Origin: Bacillus sp. AFS073361
GTDB lineage: Bacteria; Bacillota; Bacilli; Bacillales; Cytobacillaceae
Assembly: GCF_002567005.1 (NCBI RefSeq)
Contig: NZ_NUZU01000228.1
Span: forward strand, 16,336-50,419
DNA: 34,084 bases
Direction: 5' to 3'
The position numbers were made by a program, and so were the translations under genes. The notes beneath the pieces are model-generated. The model was not told the DNA's origin. It did no database searches and saw only the letters and a program-made list of their open reading frames with translations. Of this stretch, positions 1-6,874 are shown in pieces (within the stretch, counting starts at the first letter, position 1; every line of letters begins with the position of its first letter).

Positions 1-38
1 TTTGTTTTTTTTACTGTATTGATATCTTACTATTTCTT

Positions 39-869
39 TTAAAATGCGCCTTCGACATCTAGTAGATATCTTGCTGCAGGTGAAATCCGATCATAGGTTT
101 CTTTTGTAATGTATTGGCGTTGATCTTGTTGTTGCTTAAATTCTCTGGCAACGTAATATGGATGTAATACCCTTCTGGATTCTCCAGTTAGATTGTTTGT
201 ACCGCCATGCCATAAATGACTATTCATCACTGCTACGGTTCCTGCTTTACCAGTTACCAATACTTGCTCCGGATGATCTGCCATACGATCTTTGAGATAG
301 AATTGAGGAGCTTTTTTCAAATGAGTGCCTGGCACCACTCTTGTCGCACCATTATCTTCTTTGAAATCATCCAGCATCCATAATGAAATGGCTACATTGA
401 ACGGATCATCTGGATTTCTGTAATCTCCATCCTTCTCCATTACACCTTCTTCAAAGAAGGAGTCATTCCAGTCTTCATGTAATGCTTGTAAACCATGGCC
501 TTTCACCGCATCTCGTCCATTCATAGCTGATACTTTAAAATCTCTCTTAATAATATGATAGATAGAAGCTAAAACTTTCGGATGTGTGTAACAACCATCA
601 AAAACTTCGCCCTTATTCATCAAGTTGGATAATCGGCGTGTACCTGCCTCTTGATGAACTTCTGTCCCAGCTTCAGCTCCTTCGATTTCAACTAGATCGT
701 TGTACTTTTCTTGTAATTCTTTTAACCATTTCTCATCAATTAAATTTTCAAAGACCACAAAGCCTTTTTCATCTAGATCCTTTTTTTCTTGTTCAGTAAG
801 AGTGTTCTCATTTACTCCAAATACAGAAAGCGCTTCCTTAAAAGAATTAATTTTCTCTTGAACATTCAT
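39..869 (-). CDS. PhyH-family Fe(II)/2-oxoglutarate dioxygenase
   Basis: The 276-aa protein belongs to the phytanoyl-CoA dioxygenase (PhyH) family, non-haem iron enzymes that couple 2-oxoglutarate decarboxylation to hydroxylation. The iron facial triad is visible as HED at residues 131-133 and a distal His (H221 in the NSHLWHGG stretch), with Arg232/233 about eleven residues later to hold 2-oxoglutarate. No signal peptide is seen, so it is cytosolic. The ATG is preceded by GAGGAGG at good spacing. It is a single-gene transcript: a terminator (1025-1078) separates it from the PTS operon upstream, and it has its own promoter and AraC-type box (961-990). That box ties it to the sugar genes next door. 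The substrate cannot be read from sequence. PhyH relatives act on acyl-CoAs, ectoine, phosphonates and other small molecules. Confidence 0.85.
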   Translation of the reverse strand: MNVQEKINSFKEALSVFGVNENTLTEQEKKDLDEKGFVVFENLIDEKWLKELQEKYNDLVEIEGAEAGTEVHQEAGTRRLSNLMNKGEVFDGCYTHPKVLASIYHIIKRDFKVSAMNGRDAVKGHGLQALHEDWNDSFFEEGVMEKDGDYRNPDDPFNVAISLWMLDDFKEDNGATRVVPGTHLKKAPQFYLKDRMADHPEQVLVTGKAGTVAVMNSHLWHGGTNNLTGESRRVLHPYYVAREFKQQQDQRQYITKETYDRISPAARYLLDVEGAF

Positions 870-960
870 TCTAATTTCCTCCTCATGATATTGGTTATTG
901 TTTTCTTACTTATCTGATTATTATGATACCGCTAAAGGGTCTTTGATTAAATGCAGTTTC

Positions 961-990
961 TTGTTATTAAACTATTGGATGTTGTTATTA
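961..990 (-). promoter_or_regulatory. AraC-type box A, upstream of the PhyH gene
   Basis: Two direct 9-bp half-sites, both TTGTTATTA on the plus strand (961-969 and 982-990), are spaced exactly 21 bp apart around a core ACTATTGGAT. A minus-strand -10 (TATCAT, 928-923) lies 33 bp downstream for the PhyH gene. Boxes B (4444) and C (6824) each match this one at 24 of 30 positions. A 21-bp direct-repeat geometry is usual for AraC-family regulators. That the regulator is the AraC protein at 6875 is inferred. Confidence 0.7.
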
Positions 991-1024
991 TTAAAAACTT
1001 AGCAATAGTGCACTCTCCTTTCTA

Positions 1025-1078
1025 CAAAAAAAAGAGATGAACCTAGGAAACCGCCACAAGACAATTCCTTGATTCATC
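1025..1078 (-). terminator. Intrinsic terminator after the HAD gene
   Basis: On the minus strand the arm at 1078-1067 pairs with 1047-1036 over 12 positions, with one G-U pair and one mismatch. The second arm runs straight into eight T residues. It ends the PTS-HPr-HAD operon before the PhyH promoter. Confidence 0.75.
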
Positions 1079-1095
1079 CCGATTTTTCTTTAAAC

Positions 1096-1872
1096 CTAAA
1101 CGAGAATCCCCAATTCCTTTAACCCATTAAATATTCCATCCTCATAACAAGAAGTGGTAATGAGATCAGCTGCAGCCTTTGCTTCTGGAACGGCATTCCC
1201 CATCGCAATGCCTATTCCGACGGAAGTCAGCATTTCCAGGTCATTTAACCCATCTCCGAATGCATAACAGTTTTCATTTGATATGCCAATTACATCAAGC
1301 ATTTTACCAATGCCGATTGCTTTCGAACAGCCCTTCGGTAGGATATCAATCGCATGCTCATGCCACCTGATAAAACTACACTCAGGAAAACGCTGAATAT
1401 ACGTCTCTTCCTCTTGAGGTTGACAGAAAAGATGCCCTTGAAACACTGAGGTTTGTTTATAAAATTCACGACTCACAGGAGGATAATTTATTTTTAAAGA
1501 GTTATAACTCGATAATACTAATGGATGATTTTCTTCGTTGACTGTAATATGATGATCGTGACAGTAGGCAATCGCATGACCATTGCTTTCTACCATACTA
1601 GTTAAATCATTCAGTAATGAAAGATCCATTGGATTCGAATAGATCTCTTTCCCCTCAAAAACAACATACTGGCCATTGATAGAAACATACGAATCGATAT
1701 GGAGCTCCTCGAGAATCCATTCAAACATTTGTGGCGATCGTCCAGTAGCAATGGCCGTATAAATTCCCTTTTCCTGAAGCATACGAACTGCCTTTTTAGT
1801 AGATTCCGGCAGGACCTTTTCTTCAGTCAAAAGTGTTCCATCTATATCAAAAAAGACAATTTTCTCATTCAA
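1096..1872 (-). CDS. Cof-type HAD-IIB sugar phosphatase
   Basis: The 258-aa protein is a Cof/YidA-like HAD-IIB hydrolase. These are cytosolic Mg-dependent phosphatases that often act on sugar phosphates. Motif I is FFDIDGTLL near residue 9 (nucleophile D9, general acid D11), motif II is the TAIATGRS stretch, and motif IV is GDGLNDLEML near the C terminus. Length is typical for the family. It starts 17 bp after the HPr gene and is the last gene of the PTS operon. It might dephosphorylate the sugar phosphate delivered by the PTS, which would give the free ketose needed by the epimerase at 4654. That role is inference; the fold assignment is firm. Confidence 0.85.
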   Translation of the reverse strand: MNEKIVFFDIDGTLLTEEKVLPESTKKAVRMLQEKGIYTAIATGRSPQMFEWILEELHIDSYVSINGQYVVFEGKEIYSNPMDLSLLNDLTSMVESNGHAIAYCHDHHITVNEENHPLVLSSYNSLKINYPPVSREFYKQTSVFQGHLFCQPQEEETYIQRFPECSFIRWHEHAIDILPKGCSKAIGIGKMLDVIGISNENCYAFGDGLNDLEMLTSVGIGIAMGNAVPEAKAAADLITTSCYEDGIFNGLKELGILV

Positions 1873-1889
1873 ATGACGCTCCCTCCCCT

Positions 1890-2153
1890 CTATTCTCCAA
1901 AGTTACTATTAAATAACTCTTCAATCTTAGATACTGTCTCTTCTTCATCTGGACCATCAATTTTAATCATCACCTGTGCCCCTTTTTGTGCACCAACGCT
2001 CATAAGTCCAAGAATACTTTTGGCGTTAAATTCCTTCTGGTCTTTGACCAATATCACTGCAGATTTGCTTTGGCTCGCCATTTGTACCAGCAAGCTGGCC
2101 GGCCGTGCATGAAGCCCTTGTTCATTGGTTATTGTATATTGCCTTTCAATCAT
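1890..2153 (-). CDS. HPr-family phosphocarrier protein
   Basis: This is a small PTS phosphocarrier that passes phosphate from enzyme I to EIIA. Two adjacent ATGs are possible. The second (2153) is chosen because GAGGAGG is then 8 nt upstream and because it gives the canonical numbering: active His15 in GLHARPA and regulatory Ser46 in the KSILGLMS stretch. The protein is then 87 aa, a normal HPr length. The intact His rules out a Crh-type protein, which lacks it. Ser46 suggests HPr kinase can modify it. It is encoded inside a sugar-specific operon rather than beside ptsI, so it is probably an operon-dedicated paralogue. Confidence 0.88.
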   Translation of the reverse strand: MIERQYTITNEQGLHARPASLLVQMASQSKSAVILVKDQKEFNAKSILGLMSVGAQKGAQVMIKIDGPDEEETVSKIEELFNSNFGE

Positions 2154-2252
2154 CATAAATTCCTCCTCAAGTTTAATTGTTTAATAAAAAATTCAAACAA
2201 AAAAGGAAACAAGGATAATTGAAAACCTTATTTCCCCTTTCTATCATTTCCT

Positions 2253-2576
2253 TTATTTTTGTACACGTTGGGCAATGACTTCTTCAGCCTTGGCAACAAT
2301 AATGTCTGCTTTACGAACCACATCACCAACACCCACGTTAATTATTGGCTTTCCAGCAAAGCGCTCCTTGTTTTTGATCGCCATATCCTTCGTCAAGATT
2401 ATAATATCAGCATCTACCACTTCTTCAGCGCGAATCGTATTTTCTATACCAATAGATCCCTGGGTCTCCACTTTAATCGAGTGCCCTCTTTTTTTAGCTG
2501 CCTTTGATAATGCCTCCGCTGCCATATACGTATGAGCTACCCCTGAAGGACATGCTGTAACACCAAGAATTTTCAT
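2253..2576 (-). CDS. PTS fructose-type EIIB
   Basis: The 107-aa protein is a free-standing fructose-family IIB domain, which takes phosphate from EIIA and transfers it to the sugar bound by EIIC. The phospho-accepting Cys9 lies in the family motif TACPSGVAHTYMAAEAL. It lies between IIC (upstream) and HPr (downstream) on one strand. Sugar specificity cannot be told from IIB alone. Members of this family serve fructose, mannitol-like polyols and 2-O-mannosylglycerate. Confidence 0.92.
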   Translation of the reverse strand: MKILGVTACPSGVAHTYMAAEALSKAAKKRGHSIKVETQGSIGIENTIRAEEVVDADIIILTKDMAIKNKERFAGKPIINVGVGDVVRKADIIVAKAEEVIAQRVQK

Positions 2577-2630
2577 ATTATTTTCCCCCTCAAATGATGT
2601 AATGAATATTTTTTGATAGCCGAACTGCTT

Positions 2631-3704
2631 TTACATTTCGATTTCCATTACTAGGAAATCATCATCTTCAGTTTCTTCCTTCTCCACTTTTTCAACCACT
2701 TGTTTTTTCAAAGCGTTAACCATAAGAGCAGTCGTCAGCACACCTGCCAAGGTCGCAATGACATAGCCAATGATATTGTCAACAACAGGCAAGACGATCC
2801 AGCCCCCCCATGGAGCATGGTTTCCTACACCGAGAAGCATCGCTATAACAGCACCAACCGCTGAGCCTGTCATTAAGGAAGGTATCACTCGGATCGGGTC
2901 GATCGCTGCAAACGGAATCGCACCTTCCGTAATTCCAATCGTTCCCATTAATAAGGCAGCCCTGCCGTTTTCACGTTCTTCAAACGTATACTTCTTAGGT
3001 GCCAAAAGGGTTGCCAAACCCATGCCGACAGGAGGAACCATAATTGCCACACCGACTGCTCCCATCACATTATAAACACCTGAACCCACAAGACCTACAG
3101 CAAATGTGAAAGCTACTTTATTAATAGGGCCTCCCATATCAAATGCGATCATTAATCCAAGAATGATCCCTAAAATAATTTTACTGCCGCCACTCATCGC
3201 AGTCAGCCAGTCAGTGAATAGGGTCATAACAGTGGCAATTGGTGAACCGATCACGAATAACATAAGTCCGCCAACAATTAAGGTCCCAATAATCGGAATG
3301 ATAAAAATTGGCATGACAGATCGAACCGTCCGTGGAACAGGGATCTTCTTCAGATAGAAAACGACAATACCGGCAACCAGACCAGCAATCAGCCCTCCAA
3401 GAAATCCTGCACCAACTTGACTAGCAATTAATCCGCCAATCGCTCCCGGGGCAATTCCTGGACGGTCAGCCATGGAAAAAGCGATAAATCCCGCTAAAAT
3501 CGGAATCAACAGGGTAAAGCCAGCAGCCCCAATTTTGAAGATTCCGCCGAGGAAATAGGATTCCGGTGCAGCAGGCTGTCCAGAAAGTAATACGGAGAGA
3601 GCCAATAGAATCCCGCCTGCCACAACAAAAGGAATCATATAGGAAACACCGCTCATCAAATGCTCCCGGGTGCGTTTCATTAAATCAACAAATTCACTCA
3701 TCAA
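2631..3704 (-). CDS. PTS fructose-type EIIC permease
   Basis: The 357-aa integral membrane protein is the sugar channel of a fructose-type PTS. It is strongly hydrophobic with about nine or ten membrane segments, beginning after an N-terminal lead rich in Lys/Arg (LMKRTREHLMSGVSYMIPF). The family regions GGPINKVAF and GITEGAIPFA, which help form the substrate site, are present. The last 30 residues are acidic (EKEETEDDD). The single-domain layout, with A, B and C on separate genes, is less common than fused FruA. The substrate is probably a hexose or ketose, but this is not proved. Confidence 0.9.
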   Translation of the reverse strand: MMSEFVDLMKRTREHLMSGVSYMIPFVVAGGILLALSVLLSGQPAAPESYFLGGIFKIGAAGFTLLIPILAGFIAFSMADRPGIAPGAIGGLIASQVGAGFLGGLIAGLVAGIVVFYLKKIPVPRTVRSVMPIFIIPIIGTLIVGGLMLFVIGSPIATVMTLFTDWLTAMSGGSKIILGIILGLMIAFDMGGPINKVAFTFAVGLVGSGVYNVMGAVGVAIMVPPVGMGLATLLAPKKYTFEERENGRAALLMGTIGITEGAIPFAAIDPIRVIPSLMTGSAVGAVIAMLLGVGNHAPWGGWIVLPVVDNIIGYVIATLAGVLTTALMVNALKKQVVEKVEKEETEDDDFLVMEIEM

Positions 3705-3730
3705 AATCCCCCTCCTGCCTAACTCTATTT

Positions 3731-4201
3731 TTATGATTCAAGAACTTTCGGTTGAGTTACCTCATTCAATAAAGCAGCAATCTCCTCACCGGTTTTCGCT
3801 GCTAATAATTGCTCACGAAATTCATCATTGATTAAAGCTCTGGACAACAGCGCCAAAATCCTTAAATGTTCATTGGAGGCCTTCTCCTCTGGAACAGCAA
3901 GTAGAAAAACAGAATGGACAGGCTCTCCATCAAATGATTCCCAATCGATTCCTAATTCCGAACGGCCATAGACGATTGCCGTCTCTTTCACTTCCGCCGA
4001 TTTCCCATGTGGTATCGCCACATTAAATCCTACCGCCGTATTTCCAATTTCCTCTCTTTGAAATACATCTTGTAGGAATCCATCCTTTGAAAATAAGTAA
4101 CCTCCCTGTTCCAAACGCTGCGTTAACTCAATAATTGCCTCTTTACGTTCTCTAGCCTTTAGATTTAATTCTATCAATTCTGTTCTTACCAACTGTGTCA
4201 T
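3731..4201 (-). CDS. PTS fructose/mannitol-type EIIA
   Basis: The 156-aa cytosolic phosphotransfer domain (PTS_EIIA_2 family) takes phosphate from HPr on His65 in NVAIPHGKS. It is the first gene of a five-gene operon IIA-IIC-IIB-HPr-HAD, with 26 bp between it and IIC. Box B and a -10 element lie about 200-270 bp upstream, and a candidate cre site lies in the leader, so the operon is likely induced by the AraC protein and repressed by CcpA. No PRD regulator domains are fused to it. Confidence 0.9.
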   Translation of the reverse strand: MTQLVRTELIELNLKARERKEAIIELTQRLEQGGYLFSKDGFLQDVFQREEIGNTAVGFNVAIPHGKSAEVKETAIVYGRSELGIDWESFDGEPVHSVFLLAVPEEKASNEHLRILALLSRALINDEFREQLLAAKTGEEIAALLNEVTQPKVLES

Positions 4202-4298
4202 AAAAACCTCCGGATAATATTTTTATTTATAAGTCCATTAGATCCCAAATCAGATTCGTTAAAAGGAGCTATCTAAAAACTCAGAACTAGTGCCAAAA

Positions 4299-4312
4299 GA
4301 AAAACGCTTACA
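4299..4312. promoter_or_regulatory. Candidate cre (CcpA) site in the PTS operon leader
   Basis: Read on the minus strand it is TGTAAGCGTTTTTC. The first eight bases match the cre half TGTAAGCG exactly, and 12 of 14 positions fit the consensus. It lies downstream of the proposed -10 (4411-4403) and before the IIA start, where CcpA would block elongation. It was found by eye only. Confidence 0.4.
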
Positions 4313-4443
4313 TTTATTTGTGCTATGAAAATATCACCTCTAATCTCTTTTTCAGTACATCCTTGTTAAATTAACATTGGCTATTTTTCTAACTTATTGA
4401 TAATTATCATAACTTTTAAAGATTGCGAATTAAATGCATTTTA

Positions 4444-4473
4444 TTGCTATTAACCTATTAGATATTGTTATAT
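4444..4473 (-). promoter_or_regulatory. AraC-type box B, upstream of the PTS operon
   Basis: The half-sites TTGCTATTA (4444-4452) and TTGTTATAT (4465-4473) are 21 bp apart around CCTATTAGAT. The minus-strand -10 TATGAT (4411-4406) is 33 bp away, the same distance as at box A. Similarity to box A continues through a shared TTAAATGCA stretch between box and -10. Confidence 0.7.
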
Positions 4474-4509
4474 TAACAACATGAAGATAGTGAAAACTAA
4501 TTAAACAAC

Positions 4510-4617
4510 CTACTCTTCATCATAAGATTCATTAGCTTTATCCCTGCAATCCCAACATTCACATCTATTTCTCTCCGGTTTTGACAACTCCGTTCCGCAA
4601 GTAATACAAAGATCCAT
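4510..4617 (-). CDS. Cysteine-rich 35-aa microprotein
   Basis: This short reading frame encodes 35 residues starting MDLCITCGTELS. GGAGG lies 9 nt before its ATG. The five cysteines (C4, C7, C19, C21, C24) form CxxC and CxCxxC knuckles, so it probably binds zinc or another metal. The C terminus is acidic. It starts 36 bp after the epimerase stop on the same strand and is likely the last gene of the kinase-epimerase transcript. No family is recognised. It could be a regulator or simply a zinc-ribbon peptide. The clear ribosome site and ordered Cys pairs argue against chance. Confidence 0.6.
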   Translation of the reverse strand: MDLCITCGTELSKPERNRCECWDCRDKANESYDEE

Positions 4618-4653
4618 TTACAAAAACCTCCTTAATGTAAAAAGTTTAATCCA

Positions 4654-5496
4654 CTAGATTAACTCATATTTCCCCATCAACTCTCTAAAGAATTGCTTTC
4701 CTTGGGTAACCAGCACTTCACTGTTTGGAGCTAGCTGTCTCCAAACATAATCTCCTTTAATATCTACAACGCATTCAATCGAGGCATACCCTTCATATTG
4801 AATCTCCTTCAACCCTTTAAAAAGATCATCCCAGTTTACTTGTCCTGTACCGGCAATCCCTAGGTCACTTTCATTTAAATGCAAATGAAAGAGGTTATTA
4901 CCCGCTCGTTTGATCGTCTCATATAGATTTTTTTCTTCTATATTCATATGGAAGGTATCGAGGTGAATTTTCAGATTTGATTCTCCAACCATATCTTTCA
5001 ATTGCAGTGCTTGCTCACAAGTATTAATGAGACAAGTTTCAAACCTATTGATTGGCTCAATTCCGATGGTAATGCCAAACTGCCCCGCATACCGGGCGAC
5101 TTCACGTAAGCCCTCTGTGGAATATTTCAATATATCATTTTCATAAAAGATGTTGGTGCGGTTAAACTGTTTCGAATAAATAATCCCTGAGAAAAATGTA
5201 GCTCCCAATTCACCAGTGGCTTCAATACATCTTTTCAAATAATTGATTCCATTTTTTCTTACTTTCTCATCACTACTGGTGATATCCACCGTATCATCCA
5301 CTAAAATGGTGGAAGTACAAACTTCTAAGTCTACGTTTTTCAGTGTGCCTTTTAGAGTTGGCACATCTAACTCATGAAGATTCATCAGCGGAATTTCAAT
5401 AAAATCAAATCCCAATTCTTTTACATGATTAATAACTTTCATAGGATCCTCATCCCATTGGCGACGCCATGCATTCGCTTGTACACCCAATTTCAT
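4654..5496 (-). CDS. Ketose 3-epimerase-type TIM-barrel (sugar phosphate isomerase/epimerase family)
   Basis: The 280-aa TIM barrel of the AP_endonuc_2 fold fits the D-tagatose/D-allulose 3-epimerase group, which interconverts ketohexoses at C3 with a divalent metal. The metal ligands fall at E147 (GIEPINRFET), D180 (IHLDTFHMN), H206 (HLHLNES) and E241 (SIECVVD). Each is exactly five below the E152, D185, H211, E246 I recall for characterised enzymes. H183 likewise matches H188. The usual substrate-site Arg after the ES motif (about R217) is Leu212 here, so substrate preference may differ. A GAAGGGGG ribosome site precedes the ATG, and it follows the kinase by 23 bp. Pairing with a fructokinase suggests conversion of a rare ketose to fructose. 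Confidence 0.75.
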   Translation of the reverse strand: MKLGVQANAWRRQWDEDPMKVINHVKELGFDFIEIPLMNLHELDVPTLKGTLKNVDLEVCTSTILVDDTVDITSSDEKVRKNGINYLKRCIEATGELGATFFSGIIYSKQFNRTNIFYENDILKYSTEGLREVARYAGQFGITIGIEPINRFETCLINTCEQALQLKDMVGESNLKIHLDTFHMNIEEKNLYETIKRAGNNLFHLHLNESDLGIAGTGQVNWDDLFKGLKEIQYEGYASIECVVDIKGDYVWRQLAPNSEVLVTQGKQFFRELMGKYELI

Positions 5497-5519
5497 GCTT
5501 ATTCCCCCTTCACTCTTTT

Positions 5520-6497
5520 TTATTGCAGCTGAAGAAATTTATTGATACTCTCTTCTGATGGTAAAGCGGTCATCGCCCCTCTTGCTGTAGTTGTAATCGC
5601 TCCACAAACGTTAGCGAACTTCAGAATATGATTCAATGTTTCCCCATCTCTTAAAAATTCATCTATATTCTCTTTTTGGGTAGTAAGCAATGCCAGTTGA
5701 TACAATAAGCCTCCAACAAAGGCATCTCCAGCGCCAGTCGTATCAATGGTTTTAACGACAGGAGCAGAAAGATCATTCGAAATCGAACGCGTATAATAAC
5801 TGCAACCCTGACTGCCTTTCGTCACAACAATCAGTGAGATTCCCAGATTTAGTAGTTTCTCGACAGATTTTGGTTCATTGTCCTCTTTAAATAAGAAAGA
5901 TAATTCTTCCTCACTTATTTTTAAAAAATCCACAGAAGGTAACAACGGTAAAATCGTGGCTCGTATGTCTTCATCATTTGTCCAGAACGGAAAACGGATA
6001 TTTGGATCAAAACTTATGAACGCTCCCTTCTGTTTCGCGACTTCCATTCCTTTTTCGGTTGCTTGACGGCTGACAGGGTACGATAAAGAATTGGAGCAGA
6101 AATGAAAGATCTCATCCCCTGTGAACCATGAGTCATCCACTTCCTCTGCTGAAAAGATCATATCTGCTGAAGGGGATCCGTAAAACTGGAAGTCCCGTTC
6201 CCCAGTTTCATTTAGAGAGACGAAAGCCAGCGCGGTTTTGGCTTCTTTTGTAAATAGAAGATAGTCGGTATTTACCTGATAATCTTTTAAACAATCATTC
6301 AAAAAATGTCCAAAACTATCATCCCCGACTTTACCTGCAAAATAACTATTTCCTCCTAGTTTGGCAACAGCCACGGCCACATTAGCAGGTGCACCCCCAG
6401 GATTCTTTTTGAACATATCAACCTTTGTTAAACTGAACCCATTCTCAGTTGGAATAAAATCTATTAATGCTTCCCCTAAGGAGATGATTTTCTTCAT
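5520..6497 (-). CDS. PfkB-family sugar kinase (fructokinase-like)
   Basis: The 325-aa ribokinase-family enzyme phosphorylates a sugar with ATP in the cytosol. The N-terminal GEALIDFIP and the GGAPANVAVAVAKLGG motif (residues 34-49) are typical of ketohexose/fructokinases. The C-terminal signature DTTGAGDAFVGG carries catalytic Asp258. It starts 21 bp after the CxxH/CxxC gene and precedes the epimerase, so the three probably share a transcript. Fructose 6-phosphate is the likely product, but 2-keto-3-deoxygluconate and related kinases look alike, so the substrate call is moderate. Confidence 0.85.
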   Translation of the reverse strand: MKKIISLGEALIDFIPTENGFSLTKVDMFKKNPGGAPANVAVAVAKLGGNSYFAGKVGDDSFGHFLNDCLKDYQVNTDYLLFTKEAKTALAFVSLNETGERDFQFYGSPSADMIFSAEEVDDSWFTGDEIFHFCSNSLSYPVSRQATEKGMEVAKQKGAFISFDPNIRFPFWTNDEDIRATILPLLPSVDFLKISEEELSFLFKEDNEPKSVEKLLNLGISLIVVTKGSQGCSYYTRSISNDLSAPVVKTIDTTGAGDAFVGGLLYQLALLTTQKENIDEFLRDGETLNHILKFANVCGAITTTARGAMTALPSEESINKFLQLQ

Positions 6498-6518
6498 TTA
6501 CTTTCACCACTTTCTTTT

Positions 6519-6698
6519 TTATGTCAGATATTTCAAATGATCTCTCTTGGTAATCGAATGAAAGGGATGAGAAATTTTCACTTCTCCCTGCTTATGACAA
6601 ATCACACACTTACATTTGAAATCTTTCACTTTGGCCACATGCGGAGTCCGAAATATTTTAAGCACATCTACAACATGCTGCTGGCAAACAACTAGCAA
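6519..6698 (-). CDS. CxxH/CxxC microprotein with TTG start
   Basis: This 59-aa protein has a TTG start, chosen because AGGAGG lies 8 nt upstream and no ATG or GTG is available. Residues 5-8 (CQQH) and 31-34 (CVIC) give the CxxH/CxxC arrangement of a small Bacillus family (CxxH/CxxC protein, BA_5709 type, from memory), with an extra Cys just before the second pair (KCKCVICHK). It probably binds one zinc. It is the first gene of the minus-strand unit leading into the kinase (21 bp apart) and lies about 90 bp downstream of the proposed -10. The family's function is unknown. Confidence 0.7.
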   Translation of the reverse strand: MLVVCQQHVVDVLKIFRTPHVAKVKDFKCKCVICHKQGEVKISHPFHSITKRDHLKYLT

Positions 6699-6823
6699 AG
6701 CCCTTACCTCCTGTCGTTTTTTTCAATCCAACAATAACCATGCCAAGAGAAATACTAAACTATATATTTTTGTTATTTTCAAAATAATTATATAATATAA
6801 ACATAGTTAAAATATGAGTTATC

Positions 6824-6853
6824 CTGTCATGAAACTATTGAATCTTGTTATTT
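6824..6853. promoter_or_regulatory. AraC-type box C, in the divergent regulator/kinase promoter region
   Basis: The half-sites CTGTCATGA (6824-6832) and TTGTTATTT (6845-6853) are 21 bp apart around AACTATTGAAT. For the minus-strand genes a perfect TATAAT -10 (6792-6787) lies 32 bp away. The box also ends 21 bp before the araC start codon on the plus strand. It could therefore serve activation of the kinase unit and autoregulation of the regulator. Confidence 0.65.
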
Positions 6854-6874
6854 ATATAAAGGAGATGACTTTAA

